NCBI RefSeq assembly: GCF_000255295.1
Contig: NC_017030.1
Span: 248,001 to 312,000 of the forward strand
Direction: 5' to 3'
DNA: 64,000 nt
DNA from: Corallococcus coralloides DSM 2259
GTDB taxonomy: Bacteria > Myxococcota > Myxococcia > Myxococcales > Myxococcaceae
Part shown: positions 44,741-54,538 of the stretch, piece after piece
Position numbering within the stretch: position 1 is the stretch's first letter
Layout: each line of letters starts with the position of its first letter
The notes under the pieces: generated by a model
Seen by the model: only the letters and a program-made list of their open reading frames with translations
Database searches by the model: none
Told to the model about the DNA's origin: nothing
Position numbers and translations under genes: made by a program

Positions 44741-45292
44741 ATGGCTTCTCGTGACATCCGCTTTGTGTGGCTCGACCTGGAGATGACCGGGCTGGACCCC
44801 AATACCTGCGGCATCATCGAGGTGGGCATCATCGTCACCGGCCCGGACCTGCGCCCCCTGGGCGAGTTCGAGCGCGTCGTCTGGCAGCCGGAGGAGATGC
44901 TCCAGCGCATGGAGCCCGTCGTGCGCGAGATGCACACGAAGAACGGCCTCCTGGAGAAGGTGCGCGCGTCCACGTCATCCCTGCGCGTGGTGGAGCGCGA
45001 GGTGACGTCCTTCATCGCGGACTACTGCGACCTGGGCGAAGGCATCCTCGCGGGCAACTCCATCCACACGGACCGGCGCTTCCTCATCGACCACATGCCC
45101 ATGGTGGACCGCTACCTGCACTACCGCATGGTGGACGTGACGAGCCTCAAGGTGATTACCCGCGCCTGGTACCCGGCGCTGGTGGAGCCGCGCAAGCCGC
45201 CCTCCGGGCACACCGCGCTCGCGGACCTGCGCTCCAGCATCAGCGAGCTGCAGTACTACCGGGACGTCCTCTTCCGCGCGACGCCGGGCTAG
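44741..45292 (+). CDS. orn: Oligoribonuclease
   Basis: Orn degrades short RNA (2-5 nt), including pGpG from cyclic-di-GMP breakdown. The 183-residue protein has the DEDDh catalytic set: D12 and E14 in WLDLEMTGLD, D111 in NSIHTDRRF, H157 and D162 in GHTALADLR. Length and sequence are typical. ATG at 44741; upstream frame is not supported. It is convergent with the receiver gene, 7 nt away. Confidence 0.95.
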   Translation: MASRDIRFVWLDLEMTGLDPNTCGIIEVGIIVTGPDLRPLGEFERVVWQPEEMLQRMEPVVREMHTKNGLLEKVRASTSSLRVVEREVTSFIADYCDLGEGILAGNSIHTDRRFLIDHMPMVDRYLHYRMVDVTSLKVITRAWYPALVEPRKPPSGHTALADLRSSISELQYYRDVLFRATPG

Positions 45293-45299
45293 GCGTCCG

Positions 45300-45668
45300 T
45301 CAGGCGCGGGCCCCATCCGCGGGCAGCTGCTTCGCGATGGTGCCCAGGAGGTCGTCCAGCTCGAAGGGCTTGGCGAGGAAGTGAGAGCTGGCGCGGCGCT
45401 CCTCTTCCGTGAGGCGGCCCGCGCTCATCACCACCACGGGCAGGTCGCACAGGTCGGGGTGGGCGCGGATGCGGCGCAAGAGCTCGCCGCCGTCCATCAC
45501 CGGCATCATCAAGTCCAACAGCACCAGGTCCGGCTTGGACGCCAAAAGCCGCTGGAGGCCCTCGTCGCCGTTGTACGCGGTGACGATGTCGTAGCCTTCG
45601 AGGGACAGGATGTCCTCGAGCGCCTCCACGATGGCGAGCTCGTCGTCCACGATGAGCAACCGCTTCAT
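45300..45668 (-). CDS. Single-domain response regulator (receiver only)
   Basis: A 122-residue stand-alone receiver with VDDE (acidic pocket), phospho-acceptor D52 in LVLLDLMMPVMDGGE, switch VVMSAG and K100 in FLAKPFELDD. Being DMMP-type and without output it resembles CheY- or PilH-like myxobacterial receivers. No kinase is adjacent. ATG at 45666-45668. A hairpin lies upstream at 45704-45731. Confidence 0.93.
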   Translation of the reverse strand: MKRLLIVDDELAIVEALEDILSLEGYDIVTAYNGDEGLQRLLASKPDLVLLDLMMPVMDGGELLRRIRAHPDLCDLPVVVMSAGRLTEEERRASSHFLAKPFELDDLLGTIAKQLPADGARA

Positions 45669-45703
45669 GCGCGGGCCCCCTCCACTGACCGCACTCGGCC
45701 CGG

Positions 45704-45731
45704 GCCCCCTGTCGGCCGGGAGGCCGGGGGC
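45704..45731 (-). terminator. Possible hairpin between acyl-CoA synthetase and receiver genes
   Basis: GCCCCC (45704-45709) can pair with GGGGGC (45726-45731) and, inside, GGCC with GGCC around GGGA, leaving a TGTC bulge. It lies between two same-strand genes and might end transcription of the acyl-CoA synthetase gene; no T run. Confidence 0.3.
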
Positions 45732-45845
45732 GGACTGGACGGGATTCGGATGGGGGCGGACTTCAGGCGGTGGCTCCATTTTCTCTTGCCGCAGAAGGTA
45801 GGTCCGCGCGCCAGTTCGGCCAGGGGACGGTGTGGGTTTTGTTGG

Positions 45846-47414
45846 TCAGGTGGCGGTGGGTGTGTCCTGGGAGCCGGCCAGGCGCTCCTTGAGGATGTGT
45901 TTCTGGACCTTTCCCAAGGCGTTGCGAGGCAGGGCGTCGGTGAAGACGACGCGGCGCGGCTTCTTGAAGGCGGCGAGCCGTTCGCGGCACCAGTCCACCA
46001 GGGCCTGGGCGTCGGTGGAGGCGCCGGGGTGGGGGACGATGACGGCGACGACCTGCTCACCGAAGTCCGGGTCGGGCAGGCCCAGGACGGCGGCCTCGGC
46101 GACGGCGGGGTGCGCGGTGAGGACCTCTTCGACTTCGCGGGGGTAGATGTTGAAGCCACCGCTGATGATGAGCTCCCGAGCCCGGCCGGTGATGCGCAGG
46201 AATCCGTCCGGGTCCCATTCGCCCAGGTCGCCGGTGCGGAACCAGCCGTCGGCGTCGAAGGCTTCGGCGGTGGCATCCGGGCGGCGCCAGTAGCCGGTGA
46301 AGACGTGGGGGCCGCGGACCTCGATTTCGCCCGTCTCGCCGCGGGGCAGGGGCTTGCGGGAGCGCACGTCCACGACGCGGGCCTCCTGGCCGGGGAAGGG
46401 CATGCCCACGGTGCCGGGGCGGCGTTCGCCGTCGTAGGGCTGGGTGGTGTTCATGATCGTCTCCGTCATCCCGTAGCGCTCCAGGATGCGGGCGCCGAAG
46501 CGCGCCTCGATGTCCAGACACAGCTGGGGGCTCAAGGGGGCGGAGCCGGAGACCCACAGGCGCAGGGGGTGCGGCGTCACGCCGGTGCGGCGGGACTCCT
46601 CCAGGAGGCGGCCGTACATGGTGGGCACGCCGAAGAAGAGGGTGAGGGACGCATCGTCGTGCAGGGCGGTGAGCGCTTCGGAAGCGACGAAGCGGCGGCG
46701 CAGGTCCACGCTGGCGCCGGTGAAGAGGGTGCCGTGGAGGCCCACCATGAGGCCGTGGGTGTGGAAGAGCGGAAGGGTGAGGAGCAGCCGATCCACGTCG
46801 GTCCAGCGCCACGCCTCGGTGACCGCGCGCACGTTGGCGAGCAGCTGCCGGTGCTGGAGCATGGCGCCCTTGGAGCGGCCGGTGGTGCCGGACGTGTAGC
46901 CCAGCACGGCGAGGTCCTCCGCGCGAGGCAGCGGCAGGGCCGCGGTGGAGGCCGTGCCCAGTTCCACGATGGCGTCGAAGGCGACGGTGGGCAGGGAGGC
47001 GGGGAGCCCGGGGGGAGGCGGCTCCACGGTGATGAGCCATTGGAGCGAGGGCAGTTGGTCGCGCAGCGGAGCAAGCTCCGAGGCGCCGGAGGAACTGGTG
47101 ACGCAGGCCTTCACCTCCGCGTCGGAGAGGATGTGGGCCAGCTCCACCTGGCGGTACGCGGTGTTGACGAGCACGGCGACGCAGCCCGCGGCCTGGACAC
47201 CCAGCCAGGTGACGACGAACGCGTCGCTGTTCTCCAGGAAGAGCGCGACGCGGTCGCCAGCCGCCAGTCCCCGGGCCTTGAGTCCGCGAGCAAACGCGGT
47301 GACCCGCTCCGCCAGCTGTCCTCGCGTGTACGAAGCTCCCTCGAACGAGAGCAGCGGGCGCGAGGGTTCGTGACGGGCATGGTCCAGGAACACTTCAAGC
47401 AGGGAGGCCGGCAT
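45846..47414 (-). CDS. AMP-forming acyl-CoA synthetase
   Basis: The 522-residue protein is an ANL-superfamily adenylating enzyme: ATP loop LGYTSGTTGRSKGAMLQH, GSAPLSPQLCLDIEARFG, ERYGMTETIMNT, DGWFRTGDLGEWDPDG, GRARELIISGGFNIYPREVE and the C-terminal lysine region PRNALGKVQKHILKE. It activates a carboxylic acid to its CoA thioester; malonyl-CoA and medium/long-chain acyl-CoA synthetases look alike. Start ATG at 47412-47414. The substrate is not evident. Confidence 0.95.
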   Translation of the reverse strand: MPASLLEVFLDHARHEPSRPLLSFEGASYTRGQLAERVTAFARGLKARGLAAGDRVALFLENSDAFVVTWLGVQAAGCVAVLVNTAYRQVELAHILSDAEVKACVTSSSGASELAPLRDQLPSLQWLITVEPPPPGLPASLPTVAFDAIVELGTASTAALPLPRAEDLAVLGYTSGTTGRSKGAMLQHRQLLANVRAVTEAWRWTDVDRLLLTLPLFHTHGLMVGLHGTLFTGASVDLRRRFVASEALTALHDDASLTLFFGVPTMYGRLLEESRRTGVTPHPLRLWVSGSAPLSPQLCLDIEARFGARILERYGMTETIMNTTQPYDGERRPGTVGMPFPGQEARVVDVRSRKPLPRGETGEIEVRGPHVFTGYWRRPDATAEAFDADGWFRTGDLGEWDPDGFLRITGRARELIISGGFNIYPREVEEVLTAHPAVAEAAVLGLPDPDFGEQVVAVIVPHPGASTDAQALVDWCRERLAAFKKPRRVVFTDALPRNALGKVQKHILKERLAGSQDTPTAT

Positions 47415-47451
47415 GGCGCGCGAGCCTACCTGGACCGGATACGCTGAGCGC

Positions 47452-48183
47452 ATGTCCGTACGTCGGCGGTTGCTGCGGGTGACAGTGCTGCTCGTGAGCC
47501 TGTCATGCTCCACGCCACAGCCCACGCCCGGTGTCGTCCGGGGCAGACCTGGCGAGAGGCTGGCCAGTCTTCCGGGACCGATGCCCGGCTTCGGCCCGTT
47601 CGACACCTTCTCCGACGCGTTGATGGCCGCGTGTCCCGTGATTCTTTCCCAGCCCCATGCGACCGCAGGCCGCAAGGGAGCTCAGGACTTCAATGTCCGC
47701 TGGCGCATCTCGAAGGAGTACTGCGCCTGGCTGTATTACACGCCGGTCGGCAAGTACGAGATGAGCATGCTGACGGACCAGTCAGCGCAGGACGACCTGG
47801 ACCGCAGACGCAGTTGCTTGCTGCCCGAGACTGTCGATGACGCTCGCTTCTCGCCAGGAAGCCTCAAGTACGTCTTCGCCCTGCACAACCATCCCTATGA
47901 GGGACACCTCTCCGACGGCGACCTCCGGATGATCGTCTCCATGGGACGCGTCCATGGCTGGGTCATGGAGCTGGGGGGAAGGAAGGTTCCCCTTTCAATC
48001 GTCGCGTTCTTCTCGAACTCCGACGACCTGGACCATCCCTCGTGCGACGGTTTCTTCCAGTACATCCCGGTGACAGGCGAACTGAAGAAGTGGACCGGTG
48101 AAGCCCGCGGTGGATGGCGTCAGGAAGTGCTGGGTACGGTCACCTGGCAGGATGAGACGCACTACCGGATCGATGAGAAGTAG
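47452..48183 (+). CDS. Lipoprotein with a JAMM/JAB-like motif
   Basis: The 243-residue protein has a lipoprotein signal (MSVRRRLLRVTVLLVSLSCS). In the C-terminal half FALHNHPYEGHLSDGDLRMI contains H145-x-H147 and, seven residues on, S154-x-x-D157, close to the HxH-(x)7-SxxD core of JAMM/JAB metallopeptidases (spacing is 6 here, 7 in the family); the preceding Glu is not identified. Such domains occur in DUF4329-like and toxin-associated proteins of myxobacteria. Codon use is less GC3-rich than its neighbours. ATG at 47452; followed 15 nt later by another lipoprotein. Confidence 0.75.
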   Translation: MSVRRRLLRVTVLLVSLSCSTPQPTPGVVRGRPGERLASLPGPMPGFGPFDTFSDALMAACPVILSQPHATAGRKGAQDFNVRWRISKEYCAWLYYTPVGKYEMSMLTDQSAQDDLDRRRSCLLPETVDDARFSPGSLKYVFALHNHPYEGHLSDGDLRMIVSMGRVHGWVMELGGRKVPLSIVAFFSNSDDLDHPSCDGFFQYIPVTGELKKWTGEARGGWRQEVLGTVTWQDETHYRIDEK

Positions 48184-48198
48184 CCGCCAGGAGCCTTC

Positions 48199-48768
48199 AT
48201 GAAGAAGACCCATTCCATCCTGGCCTCTGTGCTCGTCCTGGCGGGCTGCATGAGAGCCGCCGCGCCGTCTCCCTCGAACTCCGAGGAGGACCCCTCCATC
48301 ACCTTCCCGCCGTTCTTCGAGCAGCCCGCTGTCTCACTGGGGACCGAAGGCACGGTGTACGAACTGGATGGAGACACCCTGCGAGCACTCACCGTCGCTG
48401 CCCGGGACCTGCTTCCACCGCGAGACACCACCGTGTCCTGTGGAAGCCGCTGGGAGTCCCAGCAGTACCGCGTCGTCCGGCAGGGCGACGTCATCTTCAT
48501 CCGCATCGACGAAGACCCGCAGGCGTGTGGCCGCACGCAGCCCGCGCTGGACTCGGGGGCGAGCTACGCCATCCATCGAGATGGCCGGATCCTCCGACGG
48601 CTCATCGACGGTCAGCCCGATGTCGCGAAGCCCGAGGATGCCGGTGTGCCCTCCACGCCCGGAGAACCCGGCAGCGCGTCCCCTGATGCGCTGGGCGACG
48701 GGCCCTCACCATTCCTGCCGCGCTCCTGGCAGGACGCGGGCTCACCCACTCCCGCGCCCCGCCCGTAG
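48199..48768 (+). CDS. Small lipoprotein of unknown function
   Basis: The 189-residue protein begins MKKTHSILASVLVLAGCM with lipobox Cys 17. The middle (VYELDGDTLRALTVAARDLL, CGSRWESQQYRVVRQGDVIF with two Cys) looks like a small folded domain; the last ~50 residues are Pro/Ser/Asp-rich. AGGAG precedes the ATG. It follows the JAMM-like lipoprotein by 15 nt and is probably its operon partner, perhaps as a protein pair. No domain recognised. Confidence 0.85.
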   Translation: MKKTHSILASVLVLAGCMRAAAPSPSNSEEDPSITFPPFFEQPAVSLGTEGTVYELDGDTLRALTVAARDLLPPRDTTVSCGSRWESQQYRVVRQGDVIFIRIDEDPQACGRTQPALDSGASYAIHRDGRILRRLIDGQPDVAKPEDAGVPSTPGEPGSASPDALGDGPSPFLPRSWQDAGSPTPAPRP

Positions 48769-48774
48769 CGCCGC

Positions 48775-49863
48775 CTAGAAGAGCGTCACGCCCAGCGTGA
48801 CGCTGGCCAGGAAACCGCCGTGCTGACTGGTGGCGATGTCCAGGTCGTCGAGGAGGTTCGGGTCGCGGCCGTCCGACGTGCGCCAGTTGTCCTCACGCAG
48901 GCGGAAGCCCCAGCCCGCGCGCAGACCCAGGTACATGGGGCCCATCGACTGACGCATGCCGACCGCCAGCGTCGCCACCGGCGTGGGCAGCTTCTCCGTC
49001 GTGAACTCCTCCGTCTCGCCGTTGAGGGTGAGCGTGCTCGTCGACTTCGTGCCCAGGTTGAAGCTCATGCCCGCCTCCAGGAAGGGGCTCGTGCGCGACT
49101 CACCCAGCGGATACAGGCGCGCCAGCGGCCCCACCCGGAAGCCCCAGGCGCCCGTGCCGGCGCTCAGGTTGAGCCCCAGGACGGGCACCACCCGGTACTC
49201 CAGCTCACCGCCGAAGATGCCGGAAGGGCTGTTGAAGCCCAATGCCAGACCCAGGTCCAGGTTCGTCCGGCCACCGCCCCGGCGGCGCGGCTCCTCGGCC
49301 TCCAGCTCGCGCCCCGTCGAATCGCCGGCCATCCCGTCGTGCCCGGACGCGTCACCGTGCGCGCGCTCCGACACCAGCGAGCCTGAACCCGCGGCCTCGG
49401 GCACCTCAGCGGAGGCCACCGGCGTCTCCTGGCTCGCGGCGTCCAGCTTCTGGGCCTCGTTCAGCACCGCCTGCGCCATCACCACCGAGCCCTTGTCGCT
49501 CAGGCTGGGATTGACGAAGTCGTACGCCAGCGTCTTGGTGCGCACCGGCGCGTGCGTCGTGCTCAGCAGGTACGTCAGCCGGTACTTCTCCCCGGCCCGC
49601 GTCACCTTCGCGCTCACCGTCACGTCGGGCGAACCCTCGTGCTGGGGGTCCATCAGGATGGCTTCCGTGGTGGCGTTCTTCAGCGCCTCGCTGATGCCAT
49701 AGCGCGTGCGCTCCGCCACGGTGCTCGCGGTCAGGCCGCTGGCGTCCACCTCACTGCCCACCTCCGCGAGCTGGAGGTACAGGGTGTCGGCGAAGGCGGA
49801 GAAGGGCAGAAGGGTGGCGGCCAGCAGCATGCCGGCGCGCGTCCGAAGGGCGGTGGAGCGCAT
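48775..49863 (-). CDS. Outer-membrane beta-barrel-like protein
   Basis: The 362-residue protein has a signal peptide (MRSTALRTRAGMLLAATLLP to SAFA) and a short N-terminal domain (LYLQLAEVGSEVDASG, YLLSTTHAP) followed by a low-complexity linker. The last ~160 residues alternate hydrophobic and polar positions (NLDLGLALGFNSPSGIFGGE, VGPLARLYPLGES, LEAGMSFNLG, MYLGLRAGWGFRL) and end in a Phe-terminated strand (ASVTLGVTLF), as in outer-membrane barrels. Function unknown. Divergent from the efflux operon, sharing a ~205-nt regulatory region. Confidence 0.85.
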   Translation of the reverse strand: MRSTALRTRAGMLLAATLLPFSAFADTLYLQLAEVGSEVDASGLTASTVAERTRYGISEALKNATTEAILMDPQHEGSPDVTVSAKVTRAGEKYRLTYLLSTTHAPVRTKTLAYDFVNPSLSDKGSVVMAQAVLNEAQKLDAASQETPVASAEVPEAAGSGSLVSERAHGDASGHDGMAGDSTGRELEAEEPRRRGGGRTNLDLGLALGFNSPSGIFGGELEYRVVPVLGLNLSAGTGAWGFRVGPLARLYPLGESRTSPFLEAGMSFNLGTKSTSTLTLNGETEEFTTEKLPTPVATLAVGMRQSMGPMYLGLRAGWGFRLREDNWRTSDGRDPNLLDDLDIATSQHGGFLASVTLGVTLF

Positions 49864-50052
49864 GGGGTGTTCCTCGAAATTGTGTGGAATTGAATCGAGC
49901 AAGCAGACGGCCTGACGCTGTTTCTATTCAGCCCCAGTGCACTTCTTCGCGGTGTCCGTTCCTGGGACGCGCTCTTCGCGCAAGCGGGCAACGCGGCCGG
50001 ACGTCCCTCCGCGACCCTCGTGTTTCCGGATGCTTGGACCGGCTCGAAGCCC

Positions 50053-50067
50053 TGGCACACGGCTCGC
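50053..50067 (+). promoter_or_regulatory. Sigma-54-like -24/-12 element over the operon start
   Basis: TGGCAC at 50053-50058 is followed, after the proper 5 nt, by TCGC at 50064-50067 (consensus TTGC). One mismatch. It ends 1 nt before the annotated ATG at 50069, so transcription from it would begin inside the gene; hence either the true start is a downstream GTG at 50081 or the match is chance. Confidence 0.25.
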
Positions 50068-50068
50068 T

Positions 50069-51325
50069 ATGGCCCGGGGCGTGGACATCCCGAAGCCCCG
50101 AGCACCCCGCCGCAAACCCTACCTCCTGGCCGCCCTGGGCCTCGCCGCGCTCGTGGCGGTGACGGTGGGGCTGTCCCGGCTGCGCCCCGCCGCGCCCACC
50201 GTGGACAAGGCCTCGGTGTGGCTGGACACGGTGAAGCGCGGTCCGCTGGTGCGCCAGGTGAAGGGCACCGGGTCGCTGGTGCCCGAGTCCATCCGCTGGC
50301 TCACCGCCGACACCGCCGGCCGCGTGGAGCGCATCCACGTGCGTCCCGGCGCCACCGTCACCGCCGGCACGCTGCTGTTGGAGCTGTCCAACCCGGACGT
50401 GCAGCTCCAGGCCCTGGAGGCCGAACGCCAGCTCGCGAGCGCCGAAGGCGACTTCCTGGAGCTGCGCGAGCTGCTCCAGACGCAGCGGCTGTCCCAGCAG
50501 GCCACCGTGGCCACCCTCACCGCCGAGTCCGCCGACGCCACCCGCCGCGCGCAGGCCAACGCGGCGCTCTTCCAGAAGGCCTTCGTCGGCGACCTGGAGA
50601 CGCGCCAGGCGCAGGAGAAGGCCGAGGAGGCGGGCCAGCGTCTGGAGTTGGAGCGCCAGCGCCTGGACGTCATGTCCCAGAGCCTGCGCCAGCGCCTCGC
50701 GTCCCAGCAGGAGCAGGTGGAGCGGCTCAAGGCCGTGGCGCGCTTCCGCCGCCAGCAGGTGGAGTCCATGAAGGTGCTCGCGGGCGAGGACGGCGTGCTC
50801 CAGGAGCTGCCGCTGGAGCTGGGCCAGTGGGTGACGCCCGGCGTGCTCCTGGCCAAGGTGGTGAAGCCGGAGCGGCTCAAGGCGGAGCTGCGAATCGCGG
50901 AGACGCAGGCGCGCGACATCCTCCCGGGCCTGAAGGCGCAGGTGGACACGCGCAACGGCGTGGTGGAGGGCACTGTCGCGCGCGTGGCCCCCGCGGCCAG
51001 CCAGGGCACGGTGCGCGTGGAGGTGTCGCTGCCGGACGCGCTGCCCAGGGGCGCCCGGCCGGACCTCACCGTGGAGGGCACCGTGGAATTGGAGCGGCTG
51101 GACGACGTGCTGTCCGTGGGCCGTCCGGCGGGAGCCCAGGCGGAGAGCACGCTGGCGCTCTTCCGGGTGCTGCCCGGCGGCGACGAGGCGGTGCGCATCC
51201 CCGTGAAGCTGGGCCGCGGCTCGGTGAACGCGGTGGAGGTCGTGCAGGGACTTTCAGAAGGCGATCAGGTGGTGCTGTCGGACATGACCGCGTGGGATGC
51301 GGTGGAGCGCGTGAGGCTGCGATGA
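50069..51325 (+). CDS. HlyD/MacA-type periplasmic adaptor of an ABC efflux system
   Basis: The 418-residue membrane-fusion protein has an N-terminal hydrophobic anchor (YLLAALGLAALVAVTVGL), a lipoyl-like half (GRVERIHVRPGATVTAGTLL), a long coiled coil (about residues 105-235), the second lipoyl half (AGEDGVLQELPLELGQWVTP) and beta-barrel/membrane-proximal domains. It couples inner- and outer-membrane parts of an exporter. ATG at 50069; a GTG at 50081 is the alternative. Its stop overlaps the start of the ABC ATPase. Confidence 0.92.
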   Translation: MARGVDIPKPRAPRRKPYLLAALGLAALVAVTVGLSRLRPAAPTVDKASVWLDTVKRGPLVRQVKGTGSLVPESIRWLTADTAGRVERIHVRPGATVTAGTLLLELSNPDVQLQALEAERQLASAEGDFLELRELLQTQRLSQQATVATLTAESADATRRAQANAALFQKAFVGDLETRQAQEKAEEAGQRLELERQRLDVMSQSLRQRLASQQEQVERLKAVARFRRQQVESMKVLAGEDGVLQELPLELGQWVTPGVLLAKVVKPERLKAELRIAETQARDILPGLKAQVDTRNGVVEGTVARVAPAASQGTVRVEVSLPDALPRGARPDLTVEGTVELERLDDVLSVGRPAGAQAESTLALFRVLPGGDEAVRIPVKLGRGSVNAVEVVQGLSEGDQVVLSDMTAWDAVERVRLR

Positions 51326-52068
51326 TGACGACGATGACGAACGACCGCGAGACGAAGGCCGTGGCCCCGGGCGCGGTGCCGGGCAAGGCGCTGCTCCAGC
51401 TCGACGGGCTCACCAAGGTGTTCGAGACGGAGGAGGTGGAGACGCACGCCCTCTCCAACATCCAGCTCACCATCCGCCAGAATGAATGGGTGGCCATCGT
51501 CGGCCCGTCCGGCTCCGGCAAGTCCACGCTGCTCGCGGTGCTGGGGCTGCTGGACACCGCCACGCGCGGCAGCTACCTGCTGGATGGCCGGAGCGTGCTG
51601 GAGCTGTCGCCCACGGACCGGGCGAAGGTGCGCAACCAGCACATCGGCTTCATCTTCCAGAGCTTCAACCTCATCGGCGACCTCACCGTCTTCGAGAACG
51701 TGGAGCTGCCGCTCACCTACCGGGGGCTGCCCGCGCAGGAGCGCAAGCAGCGCGTGGAGCGCGCCCTGGAGCGCGTGGGCATGGCGCACCGGGCACGGCA
51801 CCTGCCAGGGCAGCTGTCCGGCGGCCAGCAGCAGCGCGTGGCGGTGGCGCGCGCCGTGGCGGGAGACCCCCTCATCCTCCTGGCGGACGAGCCCACGGGC
51901 AACCTGGACTCGAAGAACGGCGAGGCGGTGATGCAGCTGCTGTCCGACCTGCACAAGGCGGGCTCCACGCTGTGCATGGTGACGCACGACCCGGCGCACG
52001 CGCGCATCGCCACGCGCACGGTGAGCCTGTTCGACGGCCGCGTCGTGCAGGACGAACAGCTTCGCTGA
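51322..52068 (+). CDS. ABC transporter ATP-binding protein (LolD/MacB type)
   Basis: The 248-residue ATPase has Walker [14 protein letters not shown], the Q-loop [14 protein letters not shown], signature [14 protein letters not shown], Walker [15 protein letters not shown] and the H-loop MVTHD. The sequence is typical of the MacB/FtsE/LolD group. ATG at 51322 overlaps the upstream stop (ATGA), so it is coupled to the adaptor. It powers the permease encoded next. Confidence 0.95.
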   Translation: MMTTMTNDRETKAVAPGAVPGKALLQLDGLTKVFETEEVETHALSNIQLTIRQNEWVAIVGPSGSGKSTLLAVLGLLDTATRGSYLLDGRSVLELSPTDRAKVRNQHIGFIFQSFNLIGDLTVFENVELPLTYRGLPAQERKQRVERALERVGMAHRARHLPGQLSGGQQQRVAVARAVAGDPLILLADEPTGNLDSKNGEAVMQLLSDLHKAGSTLCMVTHDPAHARIATRTVSLFDGRVVQDEQLR

Positions 52069-52087
52069 AAGAAGGGGGGACACGGCC

Positions 52088-54508
52088 ATGGAACACCTGC
52101 TCGGTGACTTGCGCTACGCGTGGCGCTCCCTGAAGAACGCCCCCGGCTTCGTGGCGGTGGCGGTGCTGACGCTGGCCCTGGGCATCGGCGCGAACAGCGC
52201 CGTGTTCAGCGTGGTGAAGGGCGTGCTGCTCACGCCGCCGCCGTTCACCCAGCCGGAGCGGCTGGTGCTGCTGGCCCCGAACTTCGACGCCTTCGGCCTG
52301 AAAGAGGTGTCGAACTCCGTCCCCGAGTACCGGGACATGACCACGCACACGAGGGCCTTCTCGTCGCTCGCGGCCTTCCGGAACGACGACATGACGCTCA
52401 CCGCGGAGGAATCGCCCCGGCGCCTGCGCGTCGTCGTCGCCACGGCATCCTTCCTGCCCACGCTGGGCGTCACGCCGGTGCTCGGCCGGGGCTTCACTCA
52501 AGAAGAGGAGACGCCGGGCCGCGACCAGGTCGTCATCCTCACGGACACCGCGTGGCGCACCCTCTACGCAAAGGACCCAGAGGTGCTGGGGCGCGTGCTG
52601 CGGCTGGACGGCGTGCCGCGCACGGTGGTGGGCGTGCTGCCTCCGGGCGGCGTCTATCCGGAGGACATGGAGGCGGTGTTGCCCCTGGCGCCCACGCCCG
52701 AGCAGCAGGAGGAGTCCCGGCGCGGCAACCGCTTCCTGAACGTGCTGGCGCGGCTCAAGCCGGGGATGACGCTGGACACGGCGCGGGCGGACCTGGTGCG
52801 CATGGGCGACGCGCGCCCGACGGACCTGGTGAGCCGGTACCGGGAGTGGGGCTGGTCCATGAGCGTGAAGCCGCTGGAGGACCAGATTGTGGGCGGCGTC
52901 CGCGAGACGCTGTGGCTGCTCTGGGGCGCGGTGGGCTTCGTGCTGCTGGTCGCGTGCTCCAGCGTGGCCAACCTGCTGCTCGCGAGGGCGGTGTCCCGGG
53001 GCCGTGAAGTGTCCATCCGCGCGGCGCTGGGCGCGGGCCGGCTGCGGCTGGTGGCGCAGTTCCTCACGGAGAGCCTGGTGCTGTCGCTGGTGGCGGGCGC
53101 GGTGGGGCTCTTGCTGGCGCTGTGGGGCACGGATGCGCTGGTGGCCACGGTGGGCGAGGGCCTGCCCCGGGCGCAGGGTGTGAAGCTGGACGTGGCCTCC
53201 GTGCTCTTCACGCTGGGGGTGTCGGTGCTCACGGGCGTGCTCTTCGGGCTGGTGCCCGCGCTCCAGGCCAGCCGCGTGGACCTGCACGCGGCCATGCGCG
53301 AGGGAGCACGCGCCACGGGGAGCCACCGCACGGGCCGGCTGCGCGCGGCGTTGGTGGTGGCGCAGGTGTCGCTCGCGCTGGTGCTGCTGGTGGGCGCGGG
53401 CCTGTTCGTGAGGAGCTTCCTCGCGCTCCAGCGGGTGGACGCGGGCTTCGCGCCGGACGGCGTGCTCACCGGGCAGCTCGCGCTGCCCAAGGTGCAGTAC
53501 CCGGACCCGGCGAAACAGGCGGCCTTCCTGCAGGCCCTGCTGCCGCGGCTCCAGGCACTTCCGGGCGTGGAGTCCGCGGGGCTCACGAACCTGCTGCCGC
53601 TGGGGGGCTCCGCGGACCGCAGCTTCGACATCGAGGGGCGTCCGCGCCAGCCGGGTGCGCAGTGGAAGGCGGTGGAGTTCCGCGCCGCCACGCCCGGCTA
53701 CCTGAACGCGCTGCGCGTCCACCTGCGGCAGGGCCGGTTGCTGGAGGACTCGGACGGGCCGGGTGCGCCCTGGGTGGTGGTCATCAACCGCTCCTTCGCG
53801 GACCTCTTCTGGCCGAAGGGGGATGCGCTGGGGCAGCGGGTGAAGCTGCACGGCCAGGACATGCAGTGGACCACGGTGGTGGGCATCGTGGACGACCTGC
53901 GCGAGTGGGGGCTGGACGTGCCGTCGCGCCCGGCGGCGTACTACTCGCTGTCGCAGCTGCCGGACGTGTCCATGGGCCTGGCGGTGCGCGTGAAGTCCGG
54001 GGACCCGGAGGCCTTGCGCGCCCAGGTGGAGGCGGAGGTGCGCGCGGTGGACGCGGACCTGCCGCTGTTCGACGTGTCCTCGCTCACGCGCCGGATGGAC
54101 CAGTCCACCGGCCCCCGGCGGCTGTCCGCGCTGGTGATGGGGCTGTTCGCGGGCGTCGCGCTGCTGCTCGCGGCGCTGGGGCTGTCGGGCGTCATCGCCT
54201 TCTCGGTGTCGCAGCGCACGCGGGAGCTGGGCATCCGCATGGCGCTGGGGGCCGCGCGAGGCGACGTGCTGCGGCTGGTGCTGGCGCAGGGCCTGCGGCT
54301 GTCGCTCACGGGCGTGGCGGTGGGGCTGTGCCTGTCATTGGGGCTGGCGCGGCTGTTGGGGTCGCTGCTGTATGGCGTGTCGGCGGACGACCCGTGGACC
54401 TTCGGCGGGGTCGCGCTGCTCCTGACCGGGGTGGCGCTGGGAGCGTCGTGGCTGCCGGCTCGACGGGCGACGCGCGTGGACCCCATCATCGCGCTCCGGG
54501 CCGACTGA
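52088..54508 (+). CDS. ADOP-type ABC permease (FtsX/MacB superfamily, duplicated)
   Basis: The 806-residue membrane protein begins with a short [20 protein letters not shown] region typical of ADOP (acidobacterial duplicated orphan permease) proteins, followed by two FtsX-like modules. Each has a large periplasmic MacB-type domain ([34 protein letters not shown]) and TM bundles ([39 protein letters not shown], ending [11 protein letters not shown]). With adaptor and ATPase it should form a tripartite exporter. ATG at 52088. Confidence 0.93.
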   Translation: MEHLLGDLRYAWRSLKNAPGFVAVAVLTLALGIGANSAVFSVVKGVLLTPPPFTQPERLVLLAPNFDAFGLKEVSNSVPEYRDMTTHTRAFSSLAAFRNDDMTLTAEESPRRLRVVVATASFLPTLGVTPVLGRGFTQEEETPGRDQVVILTDTAWRTLYAKDPEVLGRVLRLDGVPRTVVGVLPPGGVYPEDMEAVLPLAPTPEQQEESRRGNRFLNVLARLKPGMTLDTARADLVRMGDARPTDLVSRYREWGWSMSVKPLEDQIVGGVRETLWLLWGAVGFVLLVACSSVANLLLARAVSRGREVSIRAALGAGRLRLVAQFLTESLVLSLVAGAVGLLLALWGTDALVATVGEGLPRAQGVKLDVASVLFTLGVSVLTGVLFGLVPALQASRVDLHAAMREGARATGSHRTGRLRAALVVAQVSLALVLLVGAGLFVRSFLALQRVDAGFAPDGVLTGQLALPKVQYPDPAKQAAFLQALLPRLQALPGVESAGLTNLLPLGGSADRSFDIEGRPRQPGAQWKAVEFRAATPGYLNALRVHLRQGRLLEDSDGPGAPWVVVINRSFADLFWPKGDALGQRVKLHGQDMQWTTVVGIVDDLREWGLDVPSRPAAYYSLSQLPDVSMGLAVRVKSGDPEALRAQVEAEVRAVDADLPLFDVSSLTRRMDQSTGPRRLSALVMGLFAGVALLLAALGLSGVIAFSVSQRTRELGIRMALGAARGDVLRLVLAQGLRLSLTGVAVGLCLSLGLARLLGSLLYGVSADDPWTFGGVALLLTGVALGASWLPARRATRVDPIIALRAD

Positions 54509-54538
54509 GTTCCCTCCTTTCTGGCACAGTCCCGAACC

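Noticed and set aside
54522..54538. Second TGGCAC before the NtrC-type gene
   Set aside because: The -12 GC is missing at the required distance.
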